Shown piece by piece: positions 47,446 through 58,198 of a stretch of DNA of 64,000 nt. The notes under the pieces are model-generated. The model was given only the letters and a program-made list of their open reading frames with translations, was not told the DNA's origin and made no database searches. Made by a program: the position numbers and the translations under genes. This DNA is from Caldisericia bacterium. Its GTDB lineage: Bacteria; Caldisericota; Caldisericia; JAAYUI01. Positions within the stretch are counted from its first letter, which is position 1. Each line of letters opens with the position of its first letter. The stretch is taken from assembly GCA_017992475.1 (NCBI GenBank), contig JAGOOO010000001.1, positions 180,893 through 244,892 of the forward strand, read 5' to 3'.

Positions 47446-49143
47446 TTAAATCTCCCACATGGGTATCCTGACGCCTTTTTTCTTTGCAACCTCGATTGCT
47501 TCTTCGTACCCGGCATCAACATGCCTGATGACACCCATCCCAGGATCAGCAGTCAAAACCCTGTCCAATCTCTTTGCCGCGGCATCAGTTCCATCAGCAA
47601 CAGTCACCTGCCCGGCATGGACAGAGAACCCTATACCAACCCCTCCGCCACCATGAACGGAGACCCATGAGGCACCGCAGGATGTGCTTGTCAAAGCATT
47701 AAGGATTGCCCAGTCGGCGACTGCATCGCTGTCATCTTTCATTCCCTCAGTTTCCCTGTTTGGAGACGCGACTGAGCCACAATCCAGATGGTCCCTCCCA
47801 AAAACTATCGGGGCCGAGATGATACCTTTTTTTACCATCTCGTTGACTGCAACACCAAACCTGTTTCTCTCGCCATATCCAAGCCAGCATATTCTTGAAG
47901 GTAGGCCGGGAATGTTTTTGAAATTGAGCTTTTCCCTGACCATCTTTATCCATCTGACAAGTGATTTGTCATCCTTGTACATGTTGAGAACGAGTTCATC
48001 CGTCCTGTAGATGTCTTCAGGGTCACCTGAAAGCGCGGCCCATCTGAACGGGCCCTTGCCTTCACAAAATAACGGCCTGATGTAAGCTGGGACAAAACCC
48101 TTAAAAGAAAAAGCCTTCTCATAGGCAAGACCGGATTTTACAGCCTGCTGTCTTATGTTGTTTCCATAATCGAAAGTTATTGATCCCATTCTCATGAGAT
48201 CGGTCATTGCTTCAACATGCTTTCTGGCAGTCTGATAGGAAAACTCAAGATACTTCTTCGGATCAGAGGCCCTTAGTTTTAATGCTTCGCTGTAAGGCAT
48301 GCCATTCGGAACATATCCTCCAAGCATGTCATGCGCAGAAGTTTGGTCTGTAAGCACTTCTGGGACGAAATTTCTCTTGACAAACTCTGGCAGGACATCG
48401 GCACAGTTTGCAACAAGGCCAATGGAAACAGCCCTTCCTTCTTCCTTTGCCTTTTTGGCCATTGCAACAGCTTCATCAAGACTGTTGGTTTTACAGTCAA
48501 GATAACCTTCATTGATGCGCTGGTCTATCATTCCCTCGTCAACGTCAACAATGAGGCAGACACCCTCGTTCATGGTCACAGCAAGTGGCTGGGCACCACC
48601 CATCTGCCCGCATCCACCAGTCACCGTTATTGTACCCTTGAGTGTCCCACCAAAGTGTTTCTCGGCAACAGCGGCAAGGGTATTGTATGTGCCCTGCAAT
48701 ATTCCCTGGGTACCTATGTAAATCCATGAGCCTGCAGTCATCTGGCCATACATCATCAGACCTTTTCTTTCAAGCTCGTCAAATTTTTCCTGTGTGCTCC
48801 AAAATGGAACAATCATCGAATTGGAGATGAGGACTCTTGGTGCATCCTCGTGTGTTTTGAATATGCCAACCGGCTTTCCGGACTGGACAAGCAATGTTTC
48901 ATCATTCTCAAGGCGCATGAGGGCCTTTACGATTGCGTCGTAGGCCTGCCAGCCTCTTGCTGCCCTTCCGGTCCCGCCATAGACAATGAGCTCTCTCCAT
49001 TTTGTGGTCTGCTCCAGGTTGTTCTGGAGCATTCTCAATGCGGCTTCCTGGACCCAGCCCTTACATACAAGCTCTTTTCCCCTTCTTGCCTTTATCTGTT
49101 CGGCGGGCGCATCTTTTTCATAGGAAATATTGTATTGCGGCAT
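47446..49143 (-). CDS. hutU: Urocanate hydratase
   Basis: This 565-residue urocanase converts urocanate to imidazolone propionate in histidine breakdown, using bound NAD+. Typical blocks are [25 protein letters not shown] and [24 protein letters not shown] chose the ATG at 49141-49143 because AAAGGTGA lies upstream and the previous gene ends two bases earlier. No hutH, hutI or hutG is in the window; neighbours are an unrelated VWA-FHA gene and tyrS. Confidence 0.95.
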   Translation of the reverse strand: MPQYNISYEKDAPAEQIKARRGKELVCKGWVQEAALRMLQNNLEQTTKWRELIVYGGTGRAARGWQAYDAIVKALMRLENDETLLVQSGKPVGIFKTHEDAPRVLISNSMIVPFWSTQEKFDELERKGLMMYGQMTAGSWIYIGTQGILQGTYNTLAAVAEKHFGGTLKGTITVTGGCGQMGGAQPLAVTMNEGVCLIVDVDEGMIDQRINEGYLDCKTNSLDEAVAMAKKAKEEGRAVSIGLVANCADVLPEFVKRNFVPEVLTDQTSAHDMLGGYVPNGMPYSEALKLRASDPKKYLEFSYQTARKHVEAMTDLMRMGSITFDYGNNIRQQAVKSGLAYEKAFSFKGFVPAYIRPLFCEGKGPFRWAALSGDPEDIYRTDELVLNMYKDDKSLVRWIKMVREKLNFKNIPGLPSRICWLGYGERNRFGVAVNEMVKKGIISAPIVFGRDHLDCGSVASPNRETEGMKDDSDAVADWAILNALTSTSCGASWVSVHGGGGVGIGFSVHAGQVTVADGTDAAAKRLDRVLTADPGMGVIRHVDAGYEEAIEVAKKKGVRIPMWEI

Positions 49144-49145
49144 TA

Positions 49146-50462
49146 TCAGATCACCTTTTTCTTGCATACATAAGCAAAATCGCTTTGAGTGAATTCAATT
49201 TTTGTGTTCCCAAGGACAATGATGTCACCGTTTTTCAGCAGCACCGGGCCACTGATTTTTTTGTCATTTACAAAAGTCCCGGAATCCGATTTCAGGTCGA
49301 CAATAACAAAACCATCTCCAGTTTCACTTATTCTGGCATGTTCAGGTGAGACAGTCTCATCATCAATCATGAAGTCGGCATCTTTTTTCGTTCCAAGCAC
49401 AACGGAGCTTGTTCTGATCCTATAATGCTCAGTGTCTGACCCATAGAGGTTTATCCACGCTATGTAATGGACTTCACCTTCCTTGCGCTTCTTGACGACC
49501 TTCTCCCCAGGTTTGACTTTGTGTCTTAGCGCCCACATCAAAACAAAAACCAATGCAAAAACAAGCAGAATGCCAAGCAAGATCCAAACCCAGAGAAGAT
49601 TGACAGAACCCTTTATTTCAATCTGTTTTTTCTGTTCCAGAACATCTGGGCCAACAATACACTTTAGCGTTAGCTCAACCATCGAGCCCGGTTTTGCTTC
49701 TGGCAAGCTCCTAAAAGTCACAAGGTACGAATTTCCGAGGTCACCCCTGATTTGCCCAATAAAAGGAACAATTTTTACAGTGTCAAAATCTGGAAGAAAG
49801 AGACCATTTGTCTGCTGGGCAAGATTTCTCAGATAAACAATGTCAATCCCGCCAGCAGGCGCAACGGTCACAACAGGAAAATCCGGTTTTGTTGGCTTGT
49901 TGATGCTTTCGATATCATTCCCGTCAGATATGAGGAATATTATTCCTTTCTCTGAGTCAGGCCTCGAATGCAACAGGTCGTTGCATTCAATTATTGCATC
50001 ATTGATCCTGCTTATCTGCCCTTGGGCCCTCAACTTGCCCATCTGCAAAGCCGCTTCGGCTGGATTGCTGGAGAATTTTATGAGTGGCTCAATTTTTTCT
50101 GCAAAGGCCACGAGTGAGAATGTATCATTCTTTGTGAACAGGCCAGCTATTTTTGACAGCTGAATTTGCATGGCCGGGAAGTTGTAATCAAGAGAGCCCG
50201 AAATATCAACACAAAACATGACATTTATTCTTGGCCCTTCTGATTCAAACGCCCTGGTTTCTGAAGATGAGTACACCTGGTTGTCATACTGGAGGCTGAA
50301 TGCTGGTTGTTGCTGGTCCAGATTGAAAACTGTGCATTTGACATCAACAGCGGGCCATGAGGATGTATCAACCGAGTCAATAACAAGGCTGGGTTTGGCA
50401 AAGGCGGAAGGAATAGTGGCAAGAAGGACCACAAATAGGCAAGCCGCCAAAAATTTTTTCAT
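49146..50462 (-). CDS. Exported VWA-FHA protein with one transmembrane helix
   Basis: This 438-residue protein has a signal peptide (about 1-23), a von Willebrand A domain (about 80-255) with the metal site DISGS (86-90), a transmembrane helix (about 293-317) and a cytoplasmic FHA domain (about 350-425; SPEHARI and [10 protein letters not shown]) that should bind phosphothreonine. It could connect an external or adhesive VWA signal to Ser/Thr phosphorylation (inference). I chose the ATG at 50460-50462 after AGGAGGG; it overlaps tyrS. Confidence 0.87.
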   Translation of the reverse strand: MKKFLAACLFVVLLATIPSAFAKPSLVIDSVDTSSWPAVDVKCTVFNLDQQQPAFSLQYDNQVYSSSETRAFESEGPRINVMFCVDISGSLDYNFPAMQIQLSKIAGLFTKNDTFSLVAFAEKIEPLIKFSSNPAEAALQMGKLRAQGQISRINDAIIECNDLLHSRPDSEKGIIFLISDGNDIESINKPTKPDFPVVTVAPAGGIDIVYLRNLAQQTNGLFLPDFDTVKIVPFIGQIRGDLGNSYLVTFRSLPEAKPGSMVELTLKCIVGPDVLEQKKQIEIKGSVNLLWVWILLGILLVFALVFVLMWALRHKVKPGEKVVKKRKEGEVHYIAWINLYGSDTEHYRIRTSSVVLGTKKDADFMIDDETVSPEHARISETGDGFVIVDLKSDSGTFVNDKKISGPVLLKNGDIIVLGNTKIEFTQSDFAYVCKKKVI

Positions 50463-51661
50463 CAATCCCTCCTGACCAGCCTCACATATCTTCTCTTGCC
50501 AACTTTTATCAGAACGGGTTTTTTGGGTTCATGTATTTCTTTTGTAGGGTCATCTATCAACTCTTCGTCAATCTTCACTGCGTTTGACTGCACCAACCTT
50601 CTGGCTTCAGAGGTTGAGGGGACGAGCTCAAGTTTTGTCAAAAGCTTTGCAATCTGTATCGGGTAGTCCTCATGCTCAAGTGCTATATCCGGGATGTCGG
50701 AAGGCAGGGAGTGCTCCGAGAAAACCCTCAAGAATTCTTCCCTGCAGGATTTTCCAGCACCTTCACCATGCCAGATGTCCACAACTTTTTCGGCCATCAT
50801 CAGTTTTATGTCTCTGGGATTGACAACGCCACCTTCAAAATCTTTTGTTGCTTGTTCTATTGTGGATGGATCGGCAAATGCGGCGTACTGAAGATAATTA
50901 ACAATGAGGCTGTCTGGAATGCTCATCAGCTTACCGAACATGTTCGTGGGTTCGTCAAGCAGATCGACAGTGTTCCCGATGGATTTACTCATCTTTATGA
51001 CGCCATCGGTACCAGGCAGTATTGGCATGGTCATCATGACCTGGGGCTCCATGCCCATTTCTTTCTGGAGTTCCCTTGCGGCAAGGAAGTTGAACTTTTG
51101 GTCTGTGCCGCCAATTTCCACATCTGCCTTGATTGCCACTGAATCAAACGCCTGAAAGACCACATAAAGCAGCTCGTGAAGATATATCGGCGCCTCGGCC
51201 TTCATTCTTTTTGTAAAATCATCACGTTCCAAGACTCTGGCAACAGTAAATTTTGCAAGGAGCTTTACTATGTCCCTTCCTTCAAGTTTGCTAAGCCATT
51301 CGGAGTTGAACCTGACCATTCCACTTTGTGGTTCGAGAACCCTGATCACTTGATCAATATATGTCCTTGCGCTGTCCTTTATTTGCTCTTCAGAAAGTGG
51401 TTTCCTGGTTTCTTTGCGACCGGATGGATCACCAATCATTGCTGTGTAATCACCAATAACAAAAATAACCTTGTGTCCCATATCCTGGAACTGACGAAGT
51501 TTTTTTAGTACTACAGCATGTCCAAGGTGAAGATGTGGCGCAGTTGGATCAGCTCCAAGCTTGATTATGAGCGGCCTGCCAAGTTTTAGCTTCTGTTCGA
51601 GACCGTCTTCGGGGATAATCTCGGCACAACCATATTTCAACAACTCCAGTTCTCTAGTCAT
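50462..51661 (-). CDS. tyrS: Tyrosyl-tRNA synthetase
   Basis: This 399-residue class I enzyme charges tRNA-Tyr. The HIGH-like motif is HLHLGH (about 42-47), the KMSKS motif is intact (GVIKMSKSIGN), and an S4 RNA-binding domain forms the C-terminus (about 335-395). It overlaps the upstream membrane-protein gene by eight bases. Its place between a VWA-FHA gene and a DUF4388-like gene is unusual; no T-box leader is seen. Confidence 0.96.
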   Translation of the reverse strand: MTRELELLKYGCAEIIPEDGLEQKLKLGRPLIIKLGADPTAPHLHLGHAVVLKKLRQFQDMGHKVIFVIGDYTAMIGDPSGRKETRKPLSEEQIKDSARTYIDQVIRVLEPQSGMVRFNSEWLSKLEGRDIVKLLAKFTVARVLERDDFTKRMKAEAPIYLHELLYVVFQAFDSVAIKADVEIGGTDQKFNFLAARELQKEMGMEPQVMMTMPILPGTDGVIKMSKSIGNTVDLLDEPTNMFGKLMSIPDSLIVNYLQYAAFADPSTIEQATKDFEGGVVNPRDIKLMMAEKVVDIWHGEGAGKSCREEFLRVFSEHSLPSDIPDIALEHEDYPIQIAKLLTKLELVPSTSEARRLVQSNAVKIDEELIDDPTKEIHEPKKPVLIKVGKRRYVRLVRRD

Positions 51662-52292
51662 AGTTCACCCATGTATATGAGAATGTGGCGATGCCGATCA
51701 GGTAGAGAAACAATGATCCGGCCACCGCAGGGTTCCCGACGCCAAAAAGAAGCATGAGGGAACCTAAAACAATAAAAGAAAAAGAAACTGAGCTATAAGC
51801 CTCGTATAGTTTGACCCTTGAATTTATAAAACCAAGGAAAAATGAGAGGAAGATCCCCGCCGAGGCAAATGAGTTTAGAATTAGAAAAACATTGTTTATC
51901 AAACTGTTGTCAACCACAGTATTAGTCGATGAGGCGGCAAGGAAGATCATTCCAGACAAAAATGGTATTGCAGAAATAACAACTGACGTGGCTCTTTTTG
52001 AGAAAGAAGGGCTAGAGTTGTCAAATGCCATCGCATGGATAATACCAACACTAAAGCTGGCAAAAGCCACAAAACCTACAACCATATAAGTATGGTTCTT
52101 TGTGATTGCCCAAAACAGGAACATAACAGAACCAAACAGCAAATCACAAAAAGCAAGAAACCATGCAAAAATGGCAAAATCATTCCTTCTATAGAGATAT
52201 TTTCTGAGGCAATCCTGGGTAAGAAAGACGGCAAAAATTGAGGTCGCCGCAGAACATATCGCTGTCAGGAGGGTATACGAGAGCTGGTTCAT
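51654..52292 (-). CDS. Seven-helix membrane protein of unknown function
   Basis: This 212-residue protein consists almost wholly of hydrophobic helices (about seven) with short loops. I do not recognise the family; it resembles 7TM regulatory membrane proteins only in layout. The ATG forms an ATGA overlap with the stop of the DUF4388-like gene, and its end overlaps tyrS, so it is expressed with both. Confidence 0.75.
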   Translation of the reverse strand: MNQLSYTLLTAICSAATSIFAVFLTQDCLRKYLYRRNDFAIFAWFLAFCDLLFGSVMFLFWAITKNHTYMVVGFVAFASFSVGIIHAMAFDNSSPSFSKRATSVVISAIPFLSGMIFLAASSTNTVVDNSLINNVFLILNSFASAGIFLSFFLGFINSRVKLYEAYSSVSFSFIVLGSLMLLFGVGNPAVAGSLFLYLIGIATFSYTWVNYD

Positions 52293-53122
52293 TTTGAATC
52301 ACCGATTGATGCCTTTTCCAGCGGAATATTGTTTCCCTTGGCATCAACCAGCGATATCAGCCCCTGTCTGTAGAGTTGTGTTATGACGATAGAAATGCGC
52401 TTCTGATCAAGATGAAGCCTCGCGGTAATTCTTTCAAGTGTATTGTGGCCATCGATTTGTTGGTACACAAGGTCCTGCATGGCAGTCTCTACGCCAACTT
52501 TTGGCGAAGCTATCCTGTTTTTTGGTACAAAAAGCGATTGCCCCCTATGCGGCTGTGGGATCAGTGTCAAATCAATAAGTTTGTATTTCAGCGAAGTGAT
52601 TATCCCTGCCGATTTCAATGCAAACAGTATCCTGTATGTCGAGAGGTAACCAAGGCCAGATTTTTCTGCAATCTGCCTAGCATTGAGTTTTCCATCAACG
52701 AGTCTGAGGGTTTTCCAGTCATCAGGCTTCATGGTGAAATCTGATGAAGCCTCCTGTATATTGTCCTGCACCTCAAAAACTTCGTCTTCAAAGAAGCCTT
52801 GCGATTTTATTACTTTCCATTCCTCAAGGAGTCTTGAACCCTGAATGAGAAGGGAATCAATCGGTTCATAGATCGTCCTGAGGTCTATCCTCCCACGTTC
52901 ATCGAACATAAATTCGCCTTCATCCCATATTAAAAGCTCAAAAAATGCTGCACTGCCAGTCAGTTTGGCAATGGAGCAATGGTAAAGCCTGCCAGCTTGG
53001 AAATAGCATTTGGCCTGCCTTTCACCATCATCAATCTTAAGGGCACCAGACTTGCCCTCCATGGTGATGAGCTGGAGTAATGAGTTCAGTTTGAAGCTTT
53101 TTATATCTCCGACAAGTGCCAT
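52289..53122 (-). CDS. DUF4388 (PATAN-like) domain protein with winged-helix-like tail
   Basis: This 277-residue protein begins with a DUF4388/PATAN-type domain (about 1-115: LNSLLQLITMEGKSGALKID, CYFQAGRLYHCSIAKLTGSAAFFELLIWDEGEF), a module seen in response regulators and gliding or motility regulators. Two helix-turn-helix-like parts follow (about 140-180, GKLNARQIAEKSGLGYLSTYRIL, and about 230-265). The protein may sense a ligand and regulate gene expression; this is inference. GGAGGG precedes the ATG. It is first in the operon running to hutU. Confidence 0.75.
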   Translation of the reverse strand: MALVGDIKSFKLNSLLQLITMEGKSGALKIDDGERQAKCYFQAGRLYHCSIAKLTGSAAFFELLIWDEGEFMFDERGRIDLRTIYEPIDSLLIQGSRLLEEWKVIKSQGFFEDEVFEVQDNIQEASSDFTMKPDDWKTLRLVDGKLNARQIAEKSGLGYLSTYRILFALKSAGIITSLKYKLIDLTLIPQPHRGQSLFVPKNRIASPKVGVETAMQDLVYQQIDGHNTLERITARLHLDQKRISIVITQLYRQGLISLVDAKGNNIPLEKASIGDSK

Positions 53123-53205
53123 AGGCCCTCCAAAGTCGAATTATTCAAGTCAAGTTTAATATAGGAGTCGGTTTTGTCAACTTGACCCTGGGCAAAAAAC
53201 ATTTA

Positions 53206-53233
53206 TAGACAAAGATTGGTACTTTGTTACAAT
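53206..53233 (+). promoter_or_regulatory. Promoter of the MFS transporter gene
   Basis: TAGACA (53206-53211), 16 bases, then TACAAT (53228-53233). The box ends 14 bases before the ATG at 53248; GAGG sits in between. Confidence 0.45.
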
Positions 53234-53247
53234 CACTTCGAGGATCA

Positions 53248-54396
53248 ATGCAAAAACCAAACTTGCAGTTTTTAGGACTTTCTTTTTCGATTGTCATTGC
53301 CGCAATGGGTTTTCAGGTTGCGCCCTCTACAGTTATGGGGATCATAAAAGAGCTTAACTTCCTCAATTTTACACAAACTATACTGCTTGCAAATGCTCCC
53401 GCTTTTATGAGTGTGTTTGTAATGCTGCCCATTGGGAGATTCCTGAATACAAAAAATCCCATCAGATGGTCATTGCCGGCAGGTATTCTGCTCGCATCCA
53501 TTTCAGCATTGCTCCTGTTCATGGCGAGCTATCCATTCATGCTCTCCCTCAGGTTTTTGGGCGGACTGGCAACAGCGCCAGCATATATAATTGGATCACA
53601 GCTTCCGCTGGTTGCTTTCCAGCCAGAACAAAGAAACCGGTTTTCGTCCATTCAAACTCTTGCTGCACCAATTGGAACAATACTTGTCGCACAAACTGGC
53701 GGCCTGATTGCTTCCAGATTTGGACACACGCTTGTCTATATTGTTCCATTGTTGTTTAGTCTCATCGCTATCATTTTTGCCATCAGATTGTGGAACACAA
53801 AGTTCCCAGAAACAGAATCGTCCATACAAAAAAACTCCTTGTTCCCTTCAGCAAGGACTCTGTTGATGGCAGCAGTTTGGGCGCTTTTTTCTGGTGCCAC
53901 AGCAGGTGCTTTTATAAACACCTCTACTGAAATCGGGGTTTTTGAGGGACTTGGAAGATCAATCGCCTCACTTGGTCCGCTATTTTTGATGGTTCCATCT
54001 TTTTTCATAAGTCCATGGGTAGGCTCAATGCTGGATAAGAAAATAAAAAGAAGAGATGCACTAATTGTTGCAGGATTGATTATGGCACTATCAATCCTTA
54101 TTTTGCCAGCAGGAAAACCATTCTGGTTTGTTGGCTCAATCTTGCTTGGGCTGTCAGCATCATTCATTCCACCAGTGGTTTTTTCTTCACCAGGGAAATT
54201 TGAGCCCCAGCACAACATGGCTTATGCACTCTCAATAATAAACCTTTTTGGAACGATAGGTCTTATAGCATCAACACCCCTTGTTGGAACAATGAGGGAT
54301 GCAACACAGAGTTGGCCAGCCACAATGATCGCAGTATCAGTTTTTTGTTTTGCAATATCGCTTACAGGCCTGGCTTTTACAAAGGAGCAAAAATGA
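53248..54396 (+). CDS. MFS transporter
   Basis: This 382-residue protein has about twelve helices and the layout of a major facilitator. The start is the ATG at 53248, after GAGGATCA; a TTG eight codons earlier is also in frame. The substrate is unknown. The stop overlaps the start of the large exported protein by an ATGA, so the two genes are coupled; the transporter may move a product related to that protein. Confidence 0.85.
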   Translation: MQKPNLQFLGLSFSIVIAAMGFQVAPSTVMGIIKELNFLNFTQTILLANAPAFMSVFVMLPIGRFLNTKNPIRWSLPAGILLASISALLLFMASYPFMLSLRFLGGLATAPAYIIGSQLPLVAFQPEQRNRFSSIQTLAAPIGTILVAQTGGLIASRFGHTLVYIVPLLFSLIAIIFAIRLWNTKFPETESSIQKNSLFPSARTLLMAAVWALFSGATAGAFINTSTEIGVFEGLGRSIASLGPLFLMVPSFFISPWVGSMLDKKIKRRDALIVAGLIMALSILILPAGKPFWFVGSILLGLSASFIPPVVFSSPGKFEPQHNMAYALSIINLFGTIGLIASTPLVGTMRDATQSWPATMIAVSVFCFAISLTGLAFTKEQK

Positions 54397-57300
54397 AAAA
54401 AGCAATTGTTATTATCGTAGGTGTTTTATTTATTCTGCAACCTCTGCCCAGGAGCACCAGCGCGCAGGAGAGCTGGTACCAGAAAGATGTCGAGATCGAG
54501 ATACCACCGCAATCTGAAGTCTCAATCGACATAAAAGATGGGCTTCCCATTGTTGATGGGGTGAACAGCAAATGGGCTGAGCTTGAGCTAAGGTGCCCGG
54601 AATGGATCAGGGGGGACTTGACACTTGCTTTCGAGAAACTTTCAAAAACATCAACAAGGCTCTCCCCGTCCACATTTATGCAGGCAGCAACACTCCTGCC
54701 CGATAAAATCGAGGTACTTGTCGTCTCATCATCTGGCAGAAAACCAGAAATCGTAAGAGTGGGTGATTTTGAAAAAATGCCCATCCTACCAGATTCAATC
54801 GATAATAGTGCCAGGCTTTCGATTGCGGATATTGATGGTGACGGAAATTCCGACCTTGTAGTATGTCCCAAAAACGGTGGCTGGTACTATTTTAAAGGCC
54901 CAAGTTTTTCTGTGCCTGCACAATCAGAGCAAACAACAGGCGACAGGGAATGGCTTGCCCCAATGACAACACCATCAGCACCAGATAAGGTGGTCTTTGC
55001 AAAAGACAGCGACACCAAGGGCATGATCTACTATGACGGGACAGAAACCAAAAAACTAGACCAGAGAAACTTTACAACGATGCTCCCCAATACTTTTGCA
55101 ACACTTTGCTCAAAGGGCATGATCTATGTTGATCAGTTTGGGGTCATCCGCCTTGTTGAATCAATGAACGACATACCTTCAGGATATTCATCCTCAACAG
55201 ACACAATAATGCCATCATTTGATGATGAAGTAAGGCTTGCCATCTCAGACAACCTCCTCATAGCAGGCAACAATGATGGTGTCCTCTTTTCAATGGAAAG
55301 GGACGGGACAGACTTTACTTTCCAGAAAAAAGAGTTTGGCACAAAATTTGTCTTTGGAAGAGACCTCAGCCCCTGCCTTGCTGATATGAACGGCGATGGA
55401 AAGGTAGACCTGGTCTGGAGGGACAGCACAGGCGTATACGTCTCAGATGGGCCAGATTTTGTCAAAAAAACAAAGCTCTCTGTTACATCTGCCGGGCCAA
55501 TTGCTGTGGGCGACCTGAATGGCGACAAAAAACCAGATATTGTCACCACAGAGAAATCATCCATCAAAATATTGATCGGTCCAAGTTTCAATCCGCTTGG
55601 CAACCAGCCAAATGCTGAATGTGGAGAGTATGTTTCACCCTCGATCGGCGACCTTGATACCGATGGCAAGGCAGACATTGTCCTCGGCAATGAAAAAGGC
55701 CTGCTTTGCTTCCTCAAGGGCCCTGATTTCAAGAAAACTTCCCTTACCGATGGCATCGATGTTGGCGATTACTCGAATCCCTGCATTGCCGATGTTGACC
55801 AGGATGGCAAGGTCGAGCTGGCAATCGCAAATGTCGATGGAAGGGTGATCGTTTACAAATACAACGCCGGGGAGCTTCAGGAGTTCAGGTCCTGGTCATT
55901 CATCCCAACGCCACCCTTCATGACAAGAGCAGATTATTTCACAAAATACTACAGGGAGTCTTCAATACTGCTCTGGGACGATGACAAACAGGCCATTGAG
56001 ACATACAAGAAACTGCTGCAGGAATGCCCCGAAAAATATCTAGATGAAGTTGCGTTCTCCATTGCAAACACAAACCCGGAAGTTTTGAGGCTTGTTGCCA
56101 GAATGGGACAGCAGAGTGTGTTCCTGAGAAATGCAGTCTCAATCTACGAGGCGGACAAGAAGCTTGGATACGTCGAAATCGTTGAAAAGGGTGACTGGAC
56201 AACTTGTGCCTACCAGACATCTGAAGGAAGGATTGAGCTTTCTAAGGACGACTATTACTGGTTTGTTGTCCACCCGCGCGTGTACTACGAAATGCCAATT
56301 GCCGTCAATGCGTCATGGTGGGAAAAAGGGCCCGATGACTACGGGATCACAAAAGAGGCATGGTGGCAGCACCAGGAAAACATATTCGAAGGGAATGGCG
56401 TTTTCTGGAGAGAAGGCATGGCCACAGATACAAAGTCATACGGCGATTCCATGATAAACACCGCATCAAAAGGAAAAACACTTGAAGAAGCAATAACAAA
56501 TCTTCACATTCTCGTTAATCCAGGCAAAAAAGACTCCAAAAACACTTTCGGCTATCTAACGCAGGACCTTTATCCATGGCACATATTCAGGAAACGCTAT
56601 GGCTCATGCGGTGAGCAATCGATCGTGTTCTGCGCAATTGCCAGGACAGCACTCATCCCATGCTATGTCGTTGCCGACAGGGGTGAAGACCACCAGTGGA
56701 ACGAGGTCTGGCTCCCGCAAGGCTGGACACATTTTGAGCCAAGCGCTGGCGACACCAATTTCATGGACGAACCATGGGGTTCTTCAGAAGGGTTCGACCA
56801 CAAGGCAAAAACCACATCAACAGTAATGGGCTGGCATGGCGATGATTCCTACTTTGACGTCACAACCACGGTGCACAACCAGAAAGACAAGAAATACACC
56901 CAGAAGGGCTCCGGTTACACCGATACAGCAAAGGTCGTATTTACAGTTACCGATGCCGACAATCAACCGGTCGAAGGTGCAATGATTGTTGCAAGGTCGG
57001 GCTGGCAGGCAAGAAACATGATATCGTTCTGGAGGTACACAAACGCCGAGGGAAAATGCACATTTGATCTTGGCTACGAGCCCTATTACATCATTGACTG
57101 TATAACAAAATATGGTTTCACAGGTCTTTCACGCTTTGTGGTCAACGAAGGCTCCTCTTATAATGTGAAACTCTCTGTTCCAGGACGCATTGGAAAACAA
57201 AACCAAGCTCCAGAAGTATTCTCATCAAAAGAAACCAGCGTAAAATTGGAAATGCTGGAAAATTCGGACGAACTGAGACCTCCGAATTTCATAAGCGGCG

Positions 57301-58163
57301 GAGGATACACCCCTGGAAGCTACACTTTTGAAAAATACAGCTACATGGGCACATTCTTCTCAAAGGTCAAAGTCGAAGCGACCCCGATAAAGGTTTCCAC
57401 AAATGGCAAAAACTACACCATGGGCAACACAGCATTTCTCGACCCGCAAAAACCCCTGAAGCTGGTAAACGATTCAGATAAAACCTGGAAAAAAATCAAA
57501 ATCCGCTTCACCTTCTCGGCAAAAGAATTCAAGCTGGACATCAAAACGTCAGAGAAAGGGATAAAAGTAAACAGCGGCAGCCCGTTTAAGCTTGAAGCAA
57601 AAATTGAAAACACAACGCCAGTTGTTGGCTTCTACTGGTCATGGGACAGCAAAAACTGGAACAAACTAGACAAAGAAGGCGCAACAATCGAAACTGGGCT
57701 GGGTGGTGCACCAAGCCCAGGCAAGAAAACAATAAACCTCAAAACCGTGGCGCTTTTCAAGGACACGACCCAGGAGGTAACAAAGACGTTCGAGATTGAG
57801 CTTCTCCCAACAAACGAATTCAAAAACCAGCCTGTGTTCCAGGACCCGCCAAACCAGCTTGAAGGCTCTTCGTGGAAGCTCCAGTCATTCAAGATTCCAA
57901 AGGGCGAAAGGTACCTGATGATAAAAACAGACAGCCAGTCACCAGGGCTTGATCTTGACGTGTTCCTTTATCTGGACAAAAACGGCGATGGCAAACCGAC
58001 GGAGGACGAGCAAATCAGTGTCTCAAACGGGCCAACCTGCCAGGAGAGAATCCTCATAAACAATCCAACCGAAGGCCCATACATACTTCTTTGTCAGGGA
58101 TGCACATGCCCCACTGAAAATTCTACATTTGATGTGAAACTTTCCTGTATCCCAATCTGGTAA
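54393..58163 (+). CDS. 1256-residue exported FG-GAP/transglutaminase-like protein
   Basis: This secreted protein has a signal peptide (about 1-26). At least five FG-GAP/VCBS-like Ca-binding repeats (DIDGDGNSD about 145, DMNGDGKVD about 330, DLNGDKKPD about 372, DLDTDGKAD about 420, DVDQDGKVE about 466) form a propeller. Next is a transglutaminase-like domain (about 690-800) with Cys739 (GSCGEQS), His767 (DHQWNE) and Glu782 (FEPSAGD) in place of the usual Asp. C-terminal parts include Ig-like modules and an EF-hand-like loop DKNGDGKPTEDE near 1195 in a pre-peptidase-like domain. The ATG follows AAGGAG. A cell-surface or secreted peptidase or cross-linking role is likely. Confidence 0.82.
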   Translation: MKKAIVIIVGVLFILQPLPRSTSAQESWYQKDVEIEIPPQSEVSIDIKDGLPIVDGVNSKWAELELRCPEWIRGDLTLAFEKLSKTSTRLSPSTFMQAATLLPDKIEVLVVSSSGRKPEIVRVGDFEKMPILPDSIDNSARLSIADIDGDGNSDLVVCPKNGGWYYFKGPSFSVPAQSEQTTGDREWLAPMTTPSAPDKVVFAKDSDTKGMIYYDGTETKKLDQRNFTTMLPNTFATLCSKGMIYVDQFGVIRLVESMNDIPSGYSSSTDTIMPSFDDEVRLAISDNLLIAGNNDGVLFSMERDGTDFTFQKKEFGTKFVFGRDLSPCLADMNGDGKVDLVWRDSTGVYVSDGPDFVKKTKLSVTSAGPIAVGDLNGDKKPDIVTTEKSSIKILIGPSFNPLGNQPNAECGEYVSPSIGDLDTDGKADIVLGNEKGLLCFLKGPDFKKTSLTDGIDVGDYSNPCIADVDQDGKVELAIANVDGRVIVYKYNAGELQEFRSWSFIPTPPFMTRADYFTKYYRESSILLWDDDKQAIETYKKLLQECPEKYLDEVAFSIANTNPEVLRLVARMGQQSVFLRNAVSIYEADKKLGYVEIVEKGDWTTCAYQTSEGRIELSKDDYYWFVVHPRVYYEMPIAVNASWWEKGPDDYGITKEAWWQHQENIFEGNGVFWREGMATDTKSYGDSMINTASKGKTLEEAITNLHILVNPGKKDSKNTFGYLTQDLYPWHIFRKRYGSCGEQSIVFCAIARTALIPCYVVADRGEDHQWNEVWLPQGWTHFEPSAGDTNFMDEPWGSSEGFDHKAKTTSTVMGWHGDDSYFDVTTTVHNQKDKKYTQKGSGYTDTAKVVFTVTDADNQPVEGAMIVARSGWQARNMISFWRYTNAEGKCTFDLGYEPYYIIDCITKYGFTGLSRFVVNEGSSYNVKLSVPGRIGKQNQAPEVFSSKETSVKLEMLENSDELRPPNFISGGGYTPGSYTFEKYSYMGTFFSKVKVEATPIKVSTNGKNYTMGNTAFLDPQKPLKLVNDSDKTWKKIKIRFTFSAKEFKLDIKTSEKGIKVNSGSPFKLEAKIENTTPVVGFYWSWDSKNWNKLDKEGATIETGLGGAPSPGKKTINLKTVALFKDTTQEVTKTFEIELLPTNEFKNQPVFQDPPNQLEGSSWKLQSFKIPKGERYLMIKTDSQSPGLDLDVFLYLDKNGDGKPTEDEQISVSNGPTCQERILINNPTEGPYILLCQGCTCPTENSTFDVKLSCIPIW

Positions 58164-58169
58164 AACCGG

Positions 58170-58198
58170 TTGACAACAAGCGTGCCGGATTTTAACAT
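58170..58198 (+). promoter_or_regulatory. Promoter of tRNA-Arg (CCG)
   Basis: TTGACA (58170-58175), 17 bases, TAACAT (58193-58198), about ten bases before the tRNA. The -10 box lies in the loop of the palindrome described next. Confidence 0.65.
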
